Source: Phycomyces blakesleeanus NRRL 1555(-) | Lineage: Eukaryota > Mucoromycota > Mucoromycetes > Mucorales > Phycomycetaceae | Assembly (NCBI RefSeq): GCF_001638985.1 | Contig: NW_017265137.1 | Span: 1,701,054-1,765,053, forward strand | DNA: 64,000 bases | Direction of reading: 5' to 3' | Shown here: piece after piece, positions 1 through 11,896 of the stretch | Layout of the letters: each line of letters opens with the position of its first letter | How positions within the stretch are numbered: the stretch's first letter is position 1 | Notes under the pieces: model-generated | The model's input: the letters and a program-made list of their open reading frames with translations, nothing else | Databases searched by the model: none | What the model was told of the DNA's origin: nothing | Program-made: the position numbers and the translations under genes

Positions 1-19
1 CTTATTTTCTTTTCTTTTT

Positions 20-703
20 CTATTTTTCAAATTGGATTTGGCAAGCACCGTTGGAAAATGCTGCTGGCTTTGTGACACGGAAGGCAGAAAGATGGGAAAT
101 TACTTGGTCAATGACCTTTTGCTGCTCTTTTGGGTCGAGGCGCTGCTGTCCTTTCTTACTGACGATTTCAACCTTGACCTTGTTTCCCTTTTCAAGGAAC
201 TGACTGGCCCTGCCGAGTTTGTGATCCATGTCGTGCAAACTGACGTTCCATCCAAAAGAAACTTCCTTAAGAACCGACTCTGGGGTGGTCTGCTTCTTTT
301 TCTTGGATGCCTTTTGCTTTTCAAAGATAGCCTTCTTGTCAAACATACGACAGACTGGATTGGGCTCGGCAGAAGGATCGACCTCGATTAAGAAGTAGCT
401 CGACCGATCGAAGCGGCGCAGGGCGTCGGCTAAGCGAATTCGTTCGTGAACCTGGCCTTTTTCGTCAACAAGAGTAATGAACCGTGCGGTGATTTCTTCA
501 TCGCGGCGCAATCGATCTGTAGGTGCAATTGGTGTGGCAGAACGAGTTGGTAAAGGTGGACGTGGTTTGAGAAAGCCACCCATGGGAGGGCGAACCGAAC
601 TGAGTCCTCCGTAGGCACGTAAGGGTGTCTGGTTTGAGACAGTACGCTCAAGAATGTGTGTGCGGACACACACGCAGAGGGATTGCATCCATTGTCTGTT
701 CAT
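20..703 (-). CDS. Mitochondrial translation initiation factor IF-3
   Basis: Single-exon frame of 227 aa. The first ~70 residues are basic and Ser/Thr/Pro-rich, consistent with a mitochondrial targeting sequence. From about residue 75 it matches bacterial-type IF-3: an N-domain with a 'RLADALRRFDRSSYFLIEVDP' type segment, a Lys-rich linker (KKKKQTTPES) and a C-domain containing 'LEKGNKVKVEIVSKKGQQ'. IF-3 binds the small mitoribosomal subunit, prevents premature joining of the large subunit and checks the initiator codon (family knowledge). The family core is seen whole and the stop TAG is at 20-22. The far N-terminus is least certain; a later Met could be used. No intron is needed. Confidence 0.88.
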   Translation of the reverse strand: MNRQWMQSLCVCVRTHILERTVSNQTPLRAYGGLSSVRPPMGGFLKPRPPLPTRSATPIAPTDRLRRDEEITARFITLVDEKGQVHERIRLADALRRFDRSSYFLIEVDPSAEPNPVCRMFDKKAIFEKQKASKKKKQTTPESVLKEVSFGWNVSLHDMDHKLGRASQFLEKGNKVKVEIVSKKGQQRLDPKEQQKVIDQVISHLSAFRVTKPAAFSNGACQIQFEK

Positions 704-1746
704 CTTGTGCCTTTACCTTTCACAAGTGGCGTGTTTGAACACTTTTTTTCGGACCCTTGAACACAGTCACACGGTAAAGTGACACGAGCCATAGTATAAC
801 CACACATTCTTTGAAGAAAACACATGCGTGTGTGTATATGCACATTTTCTAAATTCAAAAAAAAATGAAACACTTTTCAAATCCAGAGATTTATAGTGAG
901 GCAAAAAGAGGTAGAATAATGAGATTATTTCCCAGTTTGAACCTGAGCAGTCTGGCCCTAGGATAAGATGTGGGCTTTATCCAAATATCTTAGATTGCAT
1001 TAATATTTACAAAAAGTAGAAATACTGTAAATGGAGTCACCGACCGTCTTAATAAAAGTAGTTCATTTACTTTGTTTTTTAAATGAGAGAGAGAGAGATC
1101 CCAGAGCTATAATAGAGAACTAATAGTTGCACTTTGTTAAGACAATTGCTGATAGTTTTAATCGATTACTTGGATATTGACATCCTTGAGGCTGTGTCCT
1201 CATTGAGTGATAAATTTGAAACCCTAAAAAAACCGCGCTTCAAGCTACATTGCAGTGCACCCTTCAACTCTCTACTCATTCAAGCTTACAGAACTTTCTA
1301 CTTTTTTCTTTCTTTTTTGAACAAGACAAGTTTACATACATTCCTTGTTAGATCTTTTATTCAATTTCTTTGCCCAGCATTACAACAATTTTTTTAAATA
1401 ATAACTAATAAATATAAGAATAGAAAGTATGGTTTTTGGCTCTTCAAAAATATAGTTATTTATGTTTGACGTTATTATATTTAAGGTTAAATTACTAAAC
1501 AAGAATCGCTACTTTCTTTGTAGAAAATACCTTTGTCTTTTTATTTTTTGCTTTCTTTCTTTCATAATCACTTATACGCTTGCTCCCTATAAAGGGCCCC
1601 AAAAGAAATATTCACATCGCTTCCAAAGAGATCTCTAATTCGAAACAAGAATTAGATATATTTATTATTATTATTATTAAAACTAGACAAACTATATATA
1701 TATACACACAATTTACCACACATAACTTAAAAGAAACGTAAAGTTA
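704..1746. repeat. Gene-free stretch with a dispersed repeat
   Basis: No convincing gene. Roughly 890-1400 resembles 26585-27090: shared blocks include 'cctgagcagtctg' versus 'cctgagtagtctg', 'cttaataaaa', and 'caagctacattgcagtgcacc' versus 'caagctacattccagtgcacc', in the same order and orientation. This is a diverged interspersed repeat, probably a decayed Tc1-like transposon, since the second copy lies against a recognisable transposase fragment. 1650-1745 holds the AT-rich 3' flank of the F-box gene. Confidence 0.5.
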
Positions 1747-3663
1747 CTAAAACGTAGTATATAGCCGTTCCATAACCTCCCTATCAGACATAGTTTCATG
1801 TGGTATATAATCATTAGATATGTTACCACATCTGATCACAGCGTACGTAAGGTTTATATCTTCGGTACACCATTCCTTTGGGACCATATCAAAACCAAAA
1901 TACTTATCCTTTTCATCTATAGTATTTATATTCCCACATTCTTGCTTTCGAAGAATCTTGGCTACGGTTGTGATATCCTCTTCAGTCATTATCCGTTGTT
2001 CTACGGTATATCCGTCCATACCATAGTACTCATTGTAGCCAGCGAAATACCAAACATCTTTCGTGATAGTATCTGAATATAGATCCCAAGCAAAGTGGGT
2101 AGAAACATTGCTGACTATCGGGCAAGGGGAACTAGTTTGCGACAAAATTATGTAATCGGCATCGCCAGCGCACCTTTCCCTTTTGCGCTTAGAGGGTGAA
2201 ATAAATTTAGATTCTGAGGGGATATACTTGATGTGAGTATAAGACATATCAATATCAATGCGAGAGCTGCTATTAGAGTGTTCTCCGTATATTTCTGATA
2301 AACCAAGGAGAATGTAATTAAGACGTCTGCAACGGACTGACAGGTATTCAAGTAAGTTGCAAGTAGTGATGGCATACAATAAACATAGCATTCGTAGACC
2401 ATGGCTTTTTGGTGTTTCATACTCCTTTGTACTAAGAAGAATTTTGCAATCTTCGACTCTTAAGAGCTTTAGCGATACACACCGATCCAAGAGAACGTCT
2501 AATTCAATTAACGTGTTTGAAGAACTGATGTCCAAATGTACCAGGACAGGAAAAAAGTCAATATGTGCTGTAAAATTCGATAATTGCGGGCCATCGGCAT
2601 TGCCACAGAAATGAAATGTCTCCAAGGTTTTTGAAAATAAATTCATACACTCTTTAATCATAGCATCAAGGCAGTCCATTTCAACCCTTTCATGTAAATT
2701 CAATTTGATGTGCTTGAGTTTGGTACCAAGAAGATACATTTGTTTCCATATATCAAGATGTAGCTGTTTTGTATTGGTTGGAGTCATGTCGATCGATTCC
2801 AAGTATTGAAACGCAGGCGGGTATAAATGAGACACAATATGTCTTTCTTTTGGATGCTGTACATAATCTTCTTCGCCAAAATCATTTGTTCTCCTGATTG
2901 TTTGCAAGCTCGGATATTTGATGGCAAAATAACACAGCCACTGATAGAACGAGTGAAAGAAATTGAATTGCAGATGCTTTAGTTTCATTGCTGGCTTCAC
3001 ATTTAGGATTCGGCTTAATACATATTCTTCATTTCCGAAATCAGCAAGGTTCATATCTAATACAAGACGTTCCAGGAGAGGCATGTTTGAATGAAAGCTT
3101 TCGAGTTGATCAAATGTCATCAAAGCCGGTGTATTTCCACAAAAGAGTGTTACTATCAAACTTTTAAGATTGGGTAGCTGCAAAGAAATATCAAGAAGTG
3201 TATCGGCTTGATTGGCGTATTCCCAATCCATAGAGTGGATTTTTAAGTCTGTGAGAGTTTTTCCCCAAAGGTTCCAATTAGCAACAGATACAAGAGTCGT
3301 TTTATTCAGGTGGCCGTCTGATATAAAGAGACAAATGATGTTTGGGAAGTATTTCTGGAAGGCAAGGAATCTTTGGTCGCTTATAGAAATCTCTGAATGA
3401 ATAGATAATTCTCGTACGCGGTATCCATTTTGTTGATAGGATTCATGGGCTCTGTCAGACACGTCAAGCATCTTATCAAACATTCGAAATTGCTTAAAAG
3501 TGATCACATCCCACAAGGAATCTTGGAATGGAATTCTCCATGTTCGGCACACAAGACATGATTCAAGTTGATCAGGCAGCCAGAGAAAACGCCCAATATT
3601 ACGAAGAATATCAAAAGGCAATTCTGATGCCAGCATTAGGAGAGTAATAAACAATAATGCCAA
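1747..3663 (-). CDS. F-box / leucine-rich-repeat-like protein (copy 1)
   Basis: Uninterrupted 638-codon frame. An F-box lies near residues 11-55 (LASELPFDILRNIGRFL, then CLVCRTWR and a Trp before the strand), the part that binds Skp1 in SCF ubiquitin ligases. The rest is a degenerate LRR-like solenoid with repeated 'LPNLKSLIV', 'MPLLERLVLD' and 'LKLLRVEDC' segments that would select substrates (inference). A basic patch (SPSKRKRER) lies near residue 500, and the C-terminus is not recognisable. The second Met (residue 11) sits at the F-box edge and could be the real start. A 5'-truncated duplicate lies at about 4380-5943 and a more distant paralogue at 61405-63435. The substrate is unknown. 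Confidence 0.8.
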   Translation of the reverse strand: MALLFITLLMLASELPFDILRNIGRFLWLPDQLESCLVCRTWRIPFQDSLWDVITFKQFRMFDKMLDVSDRAHESYQQNGYRVRELSIHSEISISDQRFLAFQKYFPNIICLFISDGHLNKTTLVSVANWNLWGKTLTDLKIHSMDWEYANQADTLLDISLQLPNLKSLIVTLFCGNTPALMTFDQLESFHSNMPLLERLVLDMNLADFGNEEYVLSRILNVKPAMKLKHLQFNFFHSFYQWLCYFAIKYPSLQTIRRTNDFGEEDYVQHPKERHIVSHLYPPAFQYLESIDMTPTNTKQLHLDIWKQMYLLGTKLKHIKLNLHERVEMDCLDAMIKECMNLFSKTLETFHFCGNADGPQLSNFTAHIDFFPVLVHLDISSSNTLIELDVLLDRCVSLKLLRVEDCKILLSTKEYETPKSHGLRMLCLLYAITTCNLLEYLSVRCRRLNYILLGLSEIYGEHSNSSSRIDIDMSYTHIKYIPSESKFISPSKRKRERCAGDADYIILSQTSSPCPIVSNVSTHFAWDLYSDTITKDVWYFAGYNEYYGMDGYTVEQRIMTEEDITTVAKILRKQECGNINTIDEKDKYFGFDMVPKEWCTEDINLTYAVIRCGNISNDYIPHETMSDREVMERLYTTF

Positions 3664-4380
3664 ATAATAGAAAAGAGAGAAGGTGCTCCCGGAACTCTTT
3701 ATTAAAAAACAATAGTATTATTCTTAAGGTAAAATGAGACGTACCAAATATAGGTATTGTGTAATGAATAATACGTCGGTGTTATCGTCAACACAACACT
3801 CTCCTCAGACAAATTACTGTTGGGTTGCTTGATTTCTAGTCCTGAATAAATCTACACATCAACCTCTTTATGCTGTATCTTCTAAAGAGGTCAACTAAAT
3901 AAGATGGATATTTTTGCTGCTATACGTACATACATATATATATATATATGTAGAATAATAAAAAAAGAAATATTACTATAAGGTTTGAACACCACGAGTC
4001 TTGATATCTTTCAAATTGCCTACTGACCCATTTATCTCTTGAACTTTGCCTTTATGAGCATGATTAATATATTAGATTAGGCTCAGGCCAAGATTTTGGG
4101 GTGTCCACTTGTCAAACAATTTAATTTCTTTATGGCATTTTCAAACATGCTTTGCTAGGGCTCTAGTATGCCAGCTAGCGCGCTCTTCTTAAAATATAAG
4201 CATTGTGTAATGTTTGGCATCACTATTATTATTATTATTATATTGCTCTTTTCATTTCCCAAAAGAATAAAAGATGATTGAATTGTAAAAAAATGTTCTG
4301 CAAAAAAAAAGACAACAAAATAACGTGTAGTCAAAAAAGATGTATTTATCGGAAAGTGGCACTATCTTATTTTGCTGGGG
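3664..4380. other. Intergenic; possible Tc1-like transposase fossil
   Basis: The upstream flank of the F-box gene. On the minus strand about 4000-4190 can be read as a badly decayed Tc1/mariner transposase C-terminus ('DKWTPQNLGLSLI', comparable to the family's W-P-x-Q-S-P-D-L-N-P-I motif). Stops and substitutions abound, so this is a weak call. The remainder is AT-rich with TAT/TTA microsatellites. Confidence 0.3.
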
Positions 4381-5943
4381 TGTATATAATTCACCGCACA
4401 TAACTAGGGAGAAACGTAAAGTTACTAAAGAGTAGTACATAGCTATTCTAAAAAACGTTTTTTATAAATGATACTTTCAGGCATATTAATATCAGATATG
4501 CTACCACATCTGACCACAGCGTAAGTAAGGTCAATATCATCGGTAAACCACTCCTTTGGGACCATGTTAAAGCCAACGTATTCATCCTTTTCATCTACAG
4601 TATTGATCTTCCCAGACTCTTGCTTTCAAAGAATTCTGGCTACAGTTGTGATATCCTCTTCAGTCATTACCAGTGGATATATAATATATCCGTCTGCACT
4701 ATAGTAATCCCTATAGCGAGCAAAATACCATTTATCTTTCTTAATAGTATCCGAATATAAACTCCAGTCAGAATGACTACCCCCGCTGTTGATAATCGGA
4801 CAAGAAGAACTTGTTTGCGATAAGATTATGTAATCGGCATCGCCAGCGCATTTTTCTCTTCTGTGCTTAGTGGGCGCAATAAAATTAAATCTTGAGGGAA
4901 TGTACTTAAAGTGAGTGTAGGACATATCAATATCAATGCGAGAACTGCCGTTAGAATATTTTCCATATATTTTTGACAGGTCAAGGTACATGTAATAGAG
5001 ATGTCTGCAACGGACTGACAGGTATTCAAGTAAGTTGCAGGTAGTGATGGTATACAGTAAATACAACTTTTCTAGACCATGGTTTTTGGGTCTTTCGTAT
5101 TCATCGGTACTTGGAAGAACTTTGAATTCTTGGATCTTAAGAGCTTTAGCTATACACACCGATCCAAGAGAACGTCTAATTCAATTAACGTGTTCGAAGA
5201 ACTGATGTCCAAATGTACCAGGACAGGAAAAAAGTCAATATGTGCTGTAAAATTCGATAATTGCGGGCCATCGACATTGCCACAGAAATGAAATGTCTCC
5301 AAGGTTTTTGAAAATAAATTCATACACTCTTTAATCATAGCATCAAGGCAGTCCATTTCAACCCTTTCATGTAAATTCAATTTGATGCGCTTGAGTTTTG
5401 TACCAAGAATATACAATTATTTCCATATATCAAGATATAGCTGTTTTGTATTGGTTGGATTCAAGTCTACCGATTCCAAGTATTGAAACGCAGGAGGGTG
5501 TAAAGAAGATACAAAATGTTTTTCTTTTGGATGCTGTAAAAGATCTTCAATCCGAAGAAGATTTGTTCTCCGGATTACTTGTAGACTTGGATATTTGATG
5601 GCAAAATAACACAGCCACTGATAGAACGAGTGAAAGAAATTAAATTACAGACGCTTTAGTTTCATTGCTGGCTTCACATTTAGGATTCGGCTTAATACAT
5701 CTTCTTCATTTTCGAAATCAGCAAGGTTCATATCTAATACAAGACGTTCCAGGAGAGGCATGTTTGAATGAAAGCTTTCGAGTTGATCAAATGTCATCAA
5801 AGCCGGTGTATTTCCACAAAAGGGTGTTTGCTATCAAACTTTTAAGATTGGGTAACTGCAAAGAAATATCGAGAAGTGTATCGGCTTGATTGGCTTTTTC
5901 CCAACCCATAGATTGGATTCTTAAGTCTGTGAGAGTTTTTCCC
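4380..5943 (-). pseudogene. Truncated F-box gene duplicate (copy 2)
   Basis: Homologous to copy 1 from its 3' flank (about 1690) to about 3260, and then the similarity stops abruptly at about 5943 in 'gagagtttttccc'. About 133 N-terminal codons, including the whole F-box, are missing. The frame is broken: an in-frame TGA replaces CGA near 4627, an extra base lies near 5828 ('gtgtttgct' versus 'gtgttact'), and there are further shifts near 5150-5160 and 5415. Identity is uneven: about 5165-5390 is nearly identical to copy 1 while about 4500-4750 and 5420-5600 differ at roughly one base in six. Best explained as a tandem partial duplication with later gene conversion. Confidence 0.8.
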
Positions 5944-6299
5944 ATTTCTTGTTAAAGAAGTACAAACACATATATATATATATATACATATATTTAGTAG
6001 TTTGTACTATTATAATTGTACCTTGTATATATTAGAAAGATCTGATGGATTTGGTCTCTCTTTTATGACTTACGGCTAAATGTTGGTTGTACATTTCTTT
6101 TAAAAGGTTTAAGAGAGAAAATACGAAAAAAGGGTATTTAACGAGGTAATGATTTATTATTATCATTATTATTATTAATGTTGTATTTATTTAGTTTGTT
6201 TTTGTTTGCGTGTTTATTTGTTTACTTTATTTTGCTTTGATATACAAAATCAAGGTTCCTTTTATTATTATATTTATTATGTTATATAATTTTGCAAGT
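5944..6299. other. Intergenic, AT-rich
   Basis: Contains (TA)n and (TTA)n microsatellites and the 3' flank of panB. Nothing else recognisable. Confidence 0.6.
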
Positions 6300-7050
6300 C
6301 TATTGAGCATGTAGGCGTACATCAGAAGCTTCCTCTTCTTCATCTTTAGATTTGTTAAGATGTGTTTCTTGGGATTTCCAAAACTTCTCGAGCTGGACAG
6401 GATCTATGGGATATGTGTTTGCGGGTGCAGGGAAAGCTCTGGTTTTGACCTCGGCGTGATATTGGGAAAGAGCATTAGTCATGATTTGGTTGAGATTGGC
6501 GTATTGTTTTGTGAACCTAATAAAAGGAAGAAGAAGAAAAAAAAATAAAGTATTAAAATAAGATAATATAATATATATATATATAAAATACTTTACTTTG
6601 GTACAAAACGATCAAATAAACCGAGTGCATCGTTCATGACAAGAACTTGGCCAGAGCAGTCGACACCAGCACCAATACCAATGGTAGGAATCTTGAGGCG
6701 CTGGGTAATGTAACCTGCGATTTCGGATGGAATTGCTTCCAAAACCATTCCAAAGGCACCTGCCTCCTGAACAGCCAGAGCGTCATCCAGGAGTTCCTGA
6801 GCTTGTTTGGCAGTCTTTCCTTGGACTCTGAAACCACCCAAGGCAGATTGTCGTTGAGGAGTCAGACCAATGTGAGCCAGTACCGGGACTCCTACACGTG
6901 TAATACGACGAATGGTCTCTGCCATTTCCTTGCCACCTTCCAATTTGACAGCCTAAAGATCATTATTATTATTATTAAATATGTATATAAATATCATTTA
7001 TGTGTAAATCATATTTTTATTCTTTTGATTCCAAGAGGAATATGAAATAT

Positions 7051-7095
<45 letters not shown>

Positions 7096-7870
7096 TATTA
7101 ATAATTTACTTGTGCTTACTTCTGCATTGGCCTCCTTGAGGCATCGGAGTGAGACACGGACGGCATCTTCGGGGCTGGCTTCATAACTGCCATAAGGCAA
7201 ATCGACTACCAAAAAGGCAGTCTTATTTCCCCTTGCAACTGCTCTGCAGTGATGGATCATTTCCTGCAATAAATATAAATATATATATGTATATTAGTGA
7301 GTGTAAATGCGTATATAAATATTTCTAATATGTAAATATATATATTGTAATAATAGTAATAAAGTATTAAAGAGAAACAAAAGAAAGAAAGATACTTTAC
7401 GTCCATAGTAAGAGGGTTTGTGGAATCATAACCCAAGGCAACCATGGCAAGTGAATCACCGACTAGACACATGTCAATCCCAGCACGATCGACCATTAGA
7501 CCCGAGGGATAGTCTTGTGCAGTCATCATGGAGATTGGTTCGCCATTCTTGTACATACGACGAAGTGTTTTGATTGTTACTTTTGGTCGTTCTGTCCATT
7601 ATATGTAAATGTTTTTGTCAGTGGACCAATGGATAATATACGATAAAAGCAATAAAGAAAAAAGATAGAGTGTATATAGAGATTGGTAGTACAATTGAGA
7701 GACTTACGTGGGACGGAAGGCTTGGCGGTTGACGGCTCTAGTGGCCGACTAGAGTAAAGACGACTAAAGACTATGCGGGGTAATGGACTTTTGGATTGGA
7801 CTGCTAGTCTTTTCAGGAGGGTGGCGTTGGCCAAACTTGGCAATAAATGAGGGGAGATACGAAATGCCAT
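6300..7870 (-). CDS. panB: Ketopantoate hydroxymethyltransferase (PanB)
   Basis: Five exons: 7870-7708, 7591-7401, 7263-7120, 6952-6597 and 6516-6300, with consistent phases and GT-AG introns, giving 356 aa. PanB (EC 2.1.2.11) transfers a hydroxymethyl group from methylene-tetrahydrofolate to 2-oxoisovalerate, the first committed step to pantothenate and coenzyme A; it is Ecm31 in yeast. Visible signatures are '[10 protein letters not shown]', the metal-site '[10 protein letters not shown]' and '[11 protein letters not shown]', the catalytic Glu in '[10 protein letters not shown]', 'TIGIGAG' and 'FVPKFTKQYA'. The first ~45 residues are Arg/Ser-rich and look like a mitochondrial presequence. 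The C-terminal tail is acidic (DEEEEASD). ATG 7870 was chosen because upstream in-frame codons offer no ATG. Confidence 0.92.
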
Positions 7871-8495
7871 TGAATTATATAGAATCAAATAAACCCAAGA
7901 TAAACTAAGGGAGAAAGAGAAAGAGGGAGAAAGAGAGAGAAAGACAGAGAAAGTTTTTTTTAAAAAAAAAAGAAATTAGGAAAGAATGAAGAAACCAAGA
8001 CCTTTATATTTATTTTATTTTCAGTTTTGTTTCTGCCTCTTTATTTATTTATTTTTATATATATGGTCGAGTGAAAGCTTAACAGTCCGATTGACTGTAA
8101 GAAGATATATGTGACGGATACGGATACGGATACGGATATATTTGTATATGTATATAATATATTATAATAACTCAATAGAGAAACATATCCTAAAAGGTTC
8201 AATTACAACAAGAAAAAATAAATGCAAAAAGAAAAAAAGAAAAAAAATTATATTATATATTATTTATATTGATATGTCTGTATAGAGAAAAATACACAGT
8301 GAGATGGAGGGAGAGATTGATGGAGAAAGGTGTATATATAATGTGTATAATGTGTACTGTGTATTATGTGTGTGTTGGTGTGTAAATATATGAGTGAGCA
8401 AGTGTTTGTAGTGTGTGTGTGTGCGTGTAGTATGTGTAAATGGTTTTCAATGAATAAAGTAGCCGGTCATTCAAACACGTGATTTATCTTTCTTA
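7871..8495. other. Intergenic between panB and DRE2
   Basis: Purine-rich (GAGA/AAAG) tract upstream of panB, a T8A10 palindrome at 7954-7971, and several imperfect 'ggatac' and GT-rich repeats near 8110-8140 and 8340-8440. No gene seen. Confidence 0.6.
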
Positions 8496-9600
8496 TTAGA
8501 TGTCATCCATGCCAAACTGACCACCCAAGGTAACTGTTTGTCCAGGAGTGAATGAAGGCATACCCAGGTATGGGCATGTCGAGCATCTAAAGGCATCTCC
8601 GAGCGCACAGCTACCACATCCGCCAACCTTCTTGGCTGTTGGATCCACCTCCACAATCTCATCTTCCATGTCATCCTCCAATTCAAGCGAGACCACCTGG
8701 GCTTCCTCCTCCTCTGCTCTGCCACAGGTACAGTTCTTGCATGCCTTGCGCTTTCCGTCTGTCAATTCACAATCGTCTGGTCTAGACAAAGACTCCTTGG
8801 AAGGTTTGACAAGATCATCGTCATCCAACAAAGCATCGTCGTCTTCCATAGTATCATCTGTCTCGAGAGTCCAGACAGACTTCTTGGCTGCTGCTGTAGG
8901 TGTAGGTGTAGGTGACTCTTTCTTTTTACCAAATCGCAGGGTCATCTTTTGGCCAACTTCATATGCAGGCTTCTTGGCCGTAACATGAGCCCAGCCAAAC
9001 TTTCCGGTCAGGCGACTCACACCTTGCTCGACTCTAGTTGCTCCCCAGATCTGGAAGAACTGCGCCAACTGTTGATCCGACACAGGCTGGACACTTGCCT
9101 CAACATCGACAAAACCAGCCAATTTCAACATCGAGACCAGTTCGTCCTGCTGACGTGTTACAGGACAGACAGTGTTACTCAGGCTGACTAGCACAATGGG
9201 TTCTTCGACAACCAAGCGTCCACCGGCCTTGAGAGTTGATAGGTATCTTGACAGAATTGCGGGTGTATGAACCGACACAGAGGGTGAAAAGATGTTGGAG
9301 TAGATGCCATCGAATGAAGACTTTGGCAATGAAGCTTTTTTTTTAAAAGAAGAAAATATATATATATATATATATTTGATGTCAAGGAGATTAGTAATCT
9401 AATCGAATCAAAAGGGTTTTAATGATTTTGATGTACTCACCATCAGCTACCCTTTCCATAATCTCAAATGCAATGTTGGCTTGAGGACCGGCCTGGGCGA
9501 GAGCTGAAGATCGCATCTTGATCCATTGATCTTGTTCGACTGTAGAGGATCCGACAAAGAGAATTGCCTGTCCTGGTTGGATTTCAATTGAGGATGACAT
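8496..9600 (-). CDS. DRE2: Fe-S cluster assembly protein Dre2 / anamorsin (CIAPIN1)
   Basis: Two exons, 9600-9441 and 9334-8496, give 332 aa. Dre2 passes electrons from Tah18/Ndor1 to the cytosolic iron-sulfur assembly machinery (family knowledge). The order is typical: an N-terminal methyltransferase-like fold that lacks a catalytic role (about 1-165), an acidic linker ([18 protein letters not shown]), then two cysteine clusters. The first is '[19 protein letters not shown]', the [2Fe-2S] site; the second is '[19 protein letters not shown]', the twin CX2C site with 7-residue spacing. The protein ends 'FGMDDI'. All expected cysteines are present, so it should be functional. Confidence 0.93.
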
Positions 9601-11436
9601 TTTTATTTCTTTAGAGAATTTAAGGTAAGATTAAAAAGAAAATTATATAAAAGAGAGAGAGAGAGAAAAAGAGGTGGGGGGGTTTTGGAGTGGAGGGTTT
9701 CTGTGTAAGAACTTTTTTTTTTTTTGAAAAAAAATGTAGTAGAGAAACAAGAAGTAAAAAAAAAAAAAAAAAAAAAGTAAAATTGCGAATCTATTGAGTT
9801 TTATTTATTTTTTATTATTATTATAATCGCTATAATAATATGTATTTATAATAGAAAATTTATACACACAAAGATGTCTACTATGTATATTATAATGGTA
9901 AATATTACTAAAGTATGTGTAAGTTATTAAGTAAGTAGGGTGGACAGGCGTGGGTGGTTATGAGTTAAAGTTGGATAGATTGAACCAAGCAATTGAATAT
10001 TAAACTCATAGAGAGATTATTAGTATATTTTATATATATATATATAAATATACATAAAAATCAGTTGAGAGATGATTTGATTTTATTGGCTAGATGCTGA
10101 TTATTACAACCTTGGGATTTCCTTTCTTGGCCGCATTAGATGGAATGATAAAAAAAAAGTATTAAAATTTAGGACATCTTTAATTAAATGTATATAATAT
10201 ATATATATATATATATATATTTTAACATTTTATCTTATCATTTATCTTTAATGTTTGATATTTCCTAACGTATAGTATAGTACAGCATAGTACAGTACAT
10301 TATAGACTGCACGTTCACACTCACACCCATTGACATTTTGTATATATGTAGTATGTATTAAAGGTATTAATTTTTTATTTTTTTTTGCTTTGTAGCCCTG
10401 ACTGGAAGAAACCGGATCTTATCAGCCCAATGGCAAATTTGCAATAATTGGTATAAATATATGTGTAATATATTTGACTATGACCCGAGAAACTGTTTTT
10501 TTTTTTTTAAAAAAAAAAGAAAAGATCTTGATTATGGTCAGTATGAAGGGAAAAGGAGGGGCTTTAAAATAAATATGAAAAGGTCGAATACCAATACCAA
10601 TAGAAAGATTATATAAGATTTATGCTGTGTTGGTTTAATTTAATAGTAAGAAGAAGAAGAAGAAGAAGAAGAAAAGGGGCATATGGATTTGTCAGCATGG
10701 CACAGATCACAAATTAGTTTACACAAACTGCAGATTAGAATCTTTACATATTCAGCTCAAAAGAGATCCCTGTTTCTTTATGTACTTTTGCAGATACTAC
10801 AGCACACATAATAGTAATGATGAACAAAGGAATATGCTTGATAGACAGAGTTCCCAACAATGATATGTATATCAGTGGTGTTGATTATAAGCCGAGATTG
10901 CTTAGTGAACTTCAGTGGACCTGGCTAAATCGGAGTCTCTATCTGTCAAATATATATATATATATATAAAAGAAAAGTAAGGAATCATATGTAAATAGAT
11001 AAAACATTTTTTTTTAAAAAAAAATATAGAGATAGATTAATAACTTTGATTTGGTTAAATGCTGAAAGAATAGTTTATTCGAAATTTACATAAAACATAG
11101 TCTAATCTATGAAAAATAAAATTAAATATATATATATATATATCAAAGACCTCTTTCCACACACTACACAATACAAACATCTATGTACTTCAATATAACT
11201 TGTATAAAAATATACATATATTTGCGTGTGTGCTTGTGTAAGTGTGTGTAAGCGATTCTTTCTTTTTACAAAACATCAAACGAATAAGAGTTGATGTGGT
11301 CTCATACAAAAGTAAATAATAATAATAATAATAATAAAGAGAAAAACTATCAGAAGAATAATGAAAAGTAATAGTAGTGATGGTAAGAGAAGTATATAAA
11401 AATAGGCAAGGAGAGAGATGATAATGATGATAATGA

Positions 11437-11470
<34 letters not shown>

Positions 11471-11493
11471 TTCTTTTTCAATATAAATAAAAA
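9601..11493. other. Gene-free stretch of 1.9 kb
   Basis: No gene or RNA recognised. Rich in (TA)n, (GAA)n near 10650-10675, (AAT)n near 11320, and (CTGTTG)n at about 11437-11470. T-run/A-run palindromes are at 10496-10518 and 11007-11024. Confidence 0.55.
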
Positions 11494-11859
11494 TTAATAA
11501 CTTTCAAGAACTTCAAGTTTTGGTTGCCTGTTCCTTCTTGGTCGGTGAGTGATACTGTGAGTTGCACGCCAAAGACTAGGCAAATGAAACCGATAATTGG
11601 GTTTAAATAGATAATCCGGGAGATCCCAGTAGTCTTTTTGAATGTTCACCACCTGACGGAACGACTGTTGAGCTCCAAGATTTGGCTTGGTTGTATGAAG
11701 AGATTCGGTGTAGCTGAGTATACGATTCTGTCCAGTATCTGCCTCTAACAATTGAGCCACACTTGCAGCCGCACTGTTGGCTAATGGCTCCAGTGCATAA
11801 CCACCTTTTTTTTTATTTTATTTTATTTTATTTTATTTAAAGAGTGATTAATTGATTTG

Positions 11860-11896
<37 letters not shown>

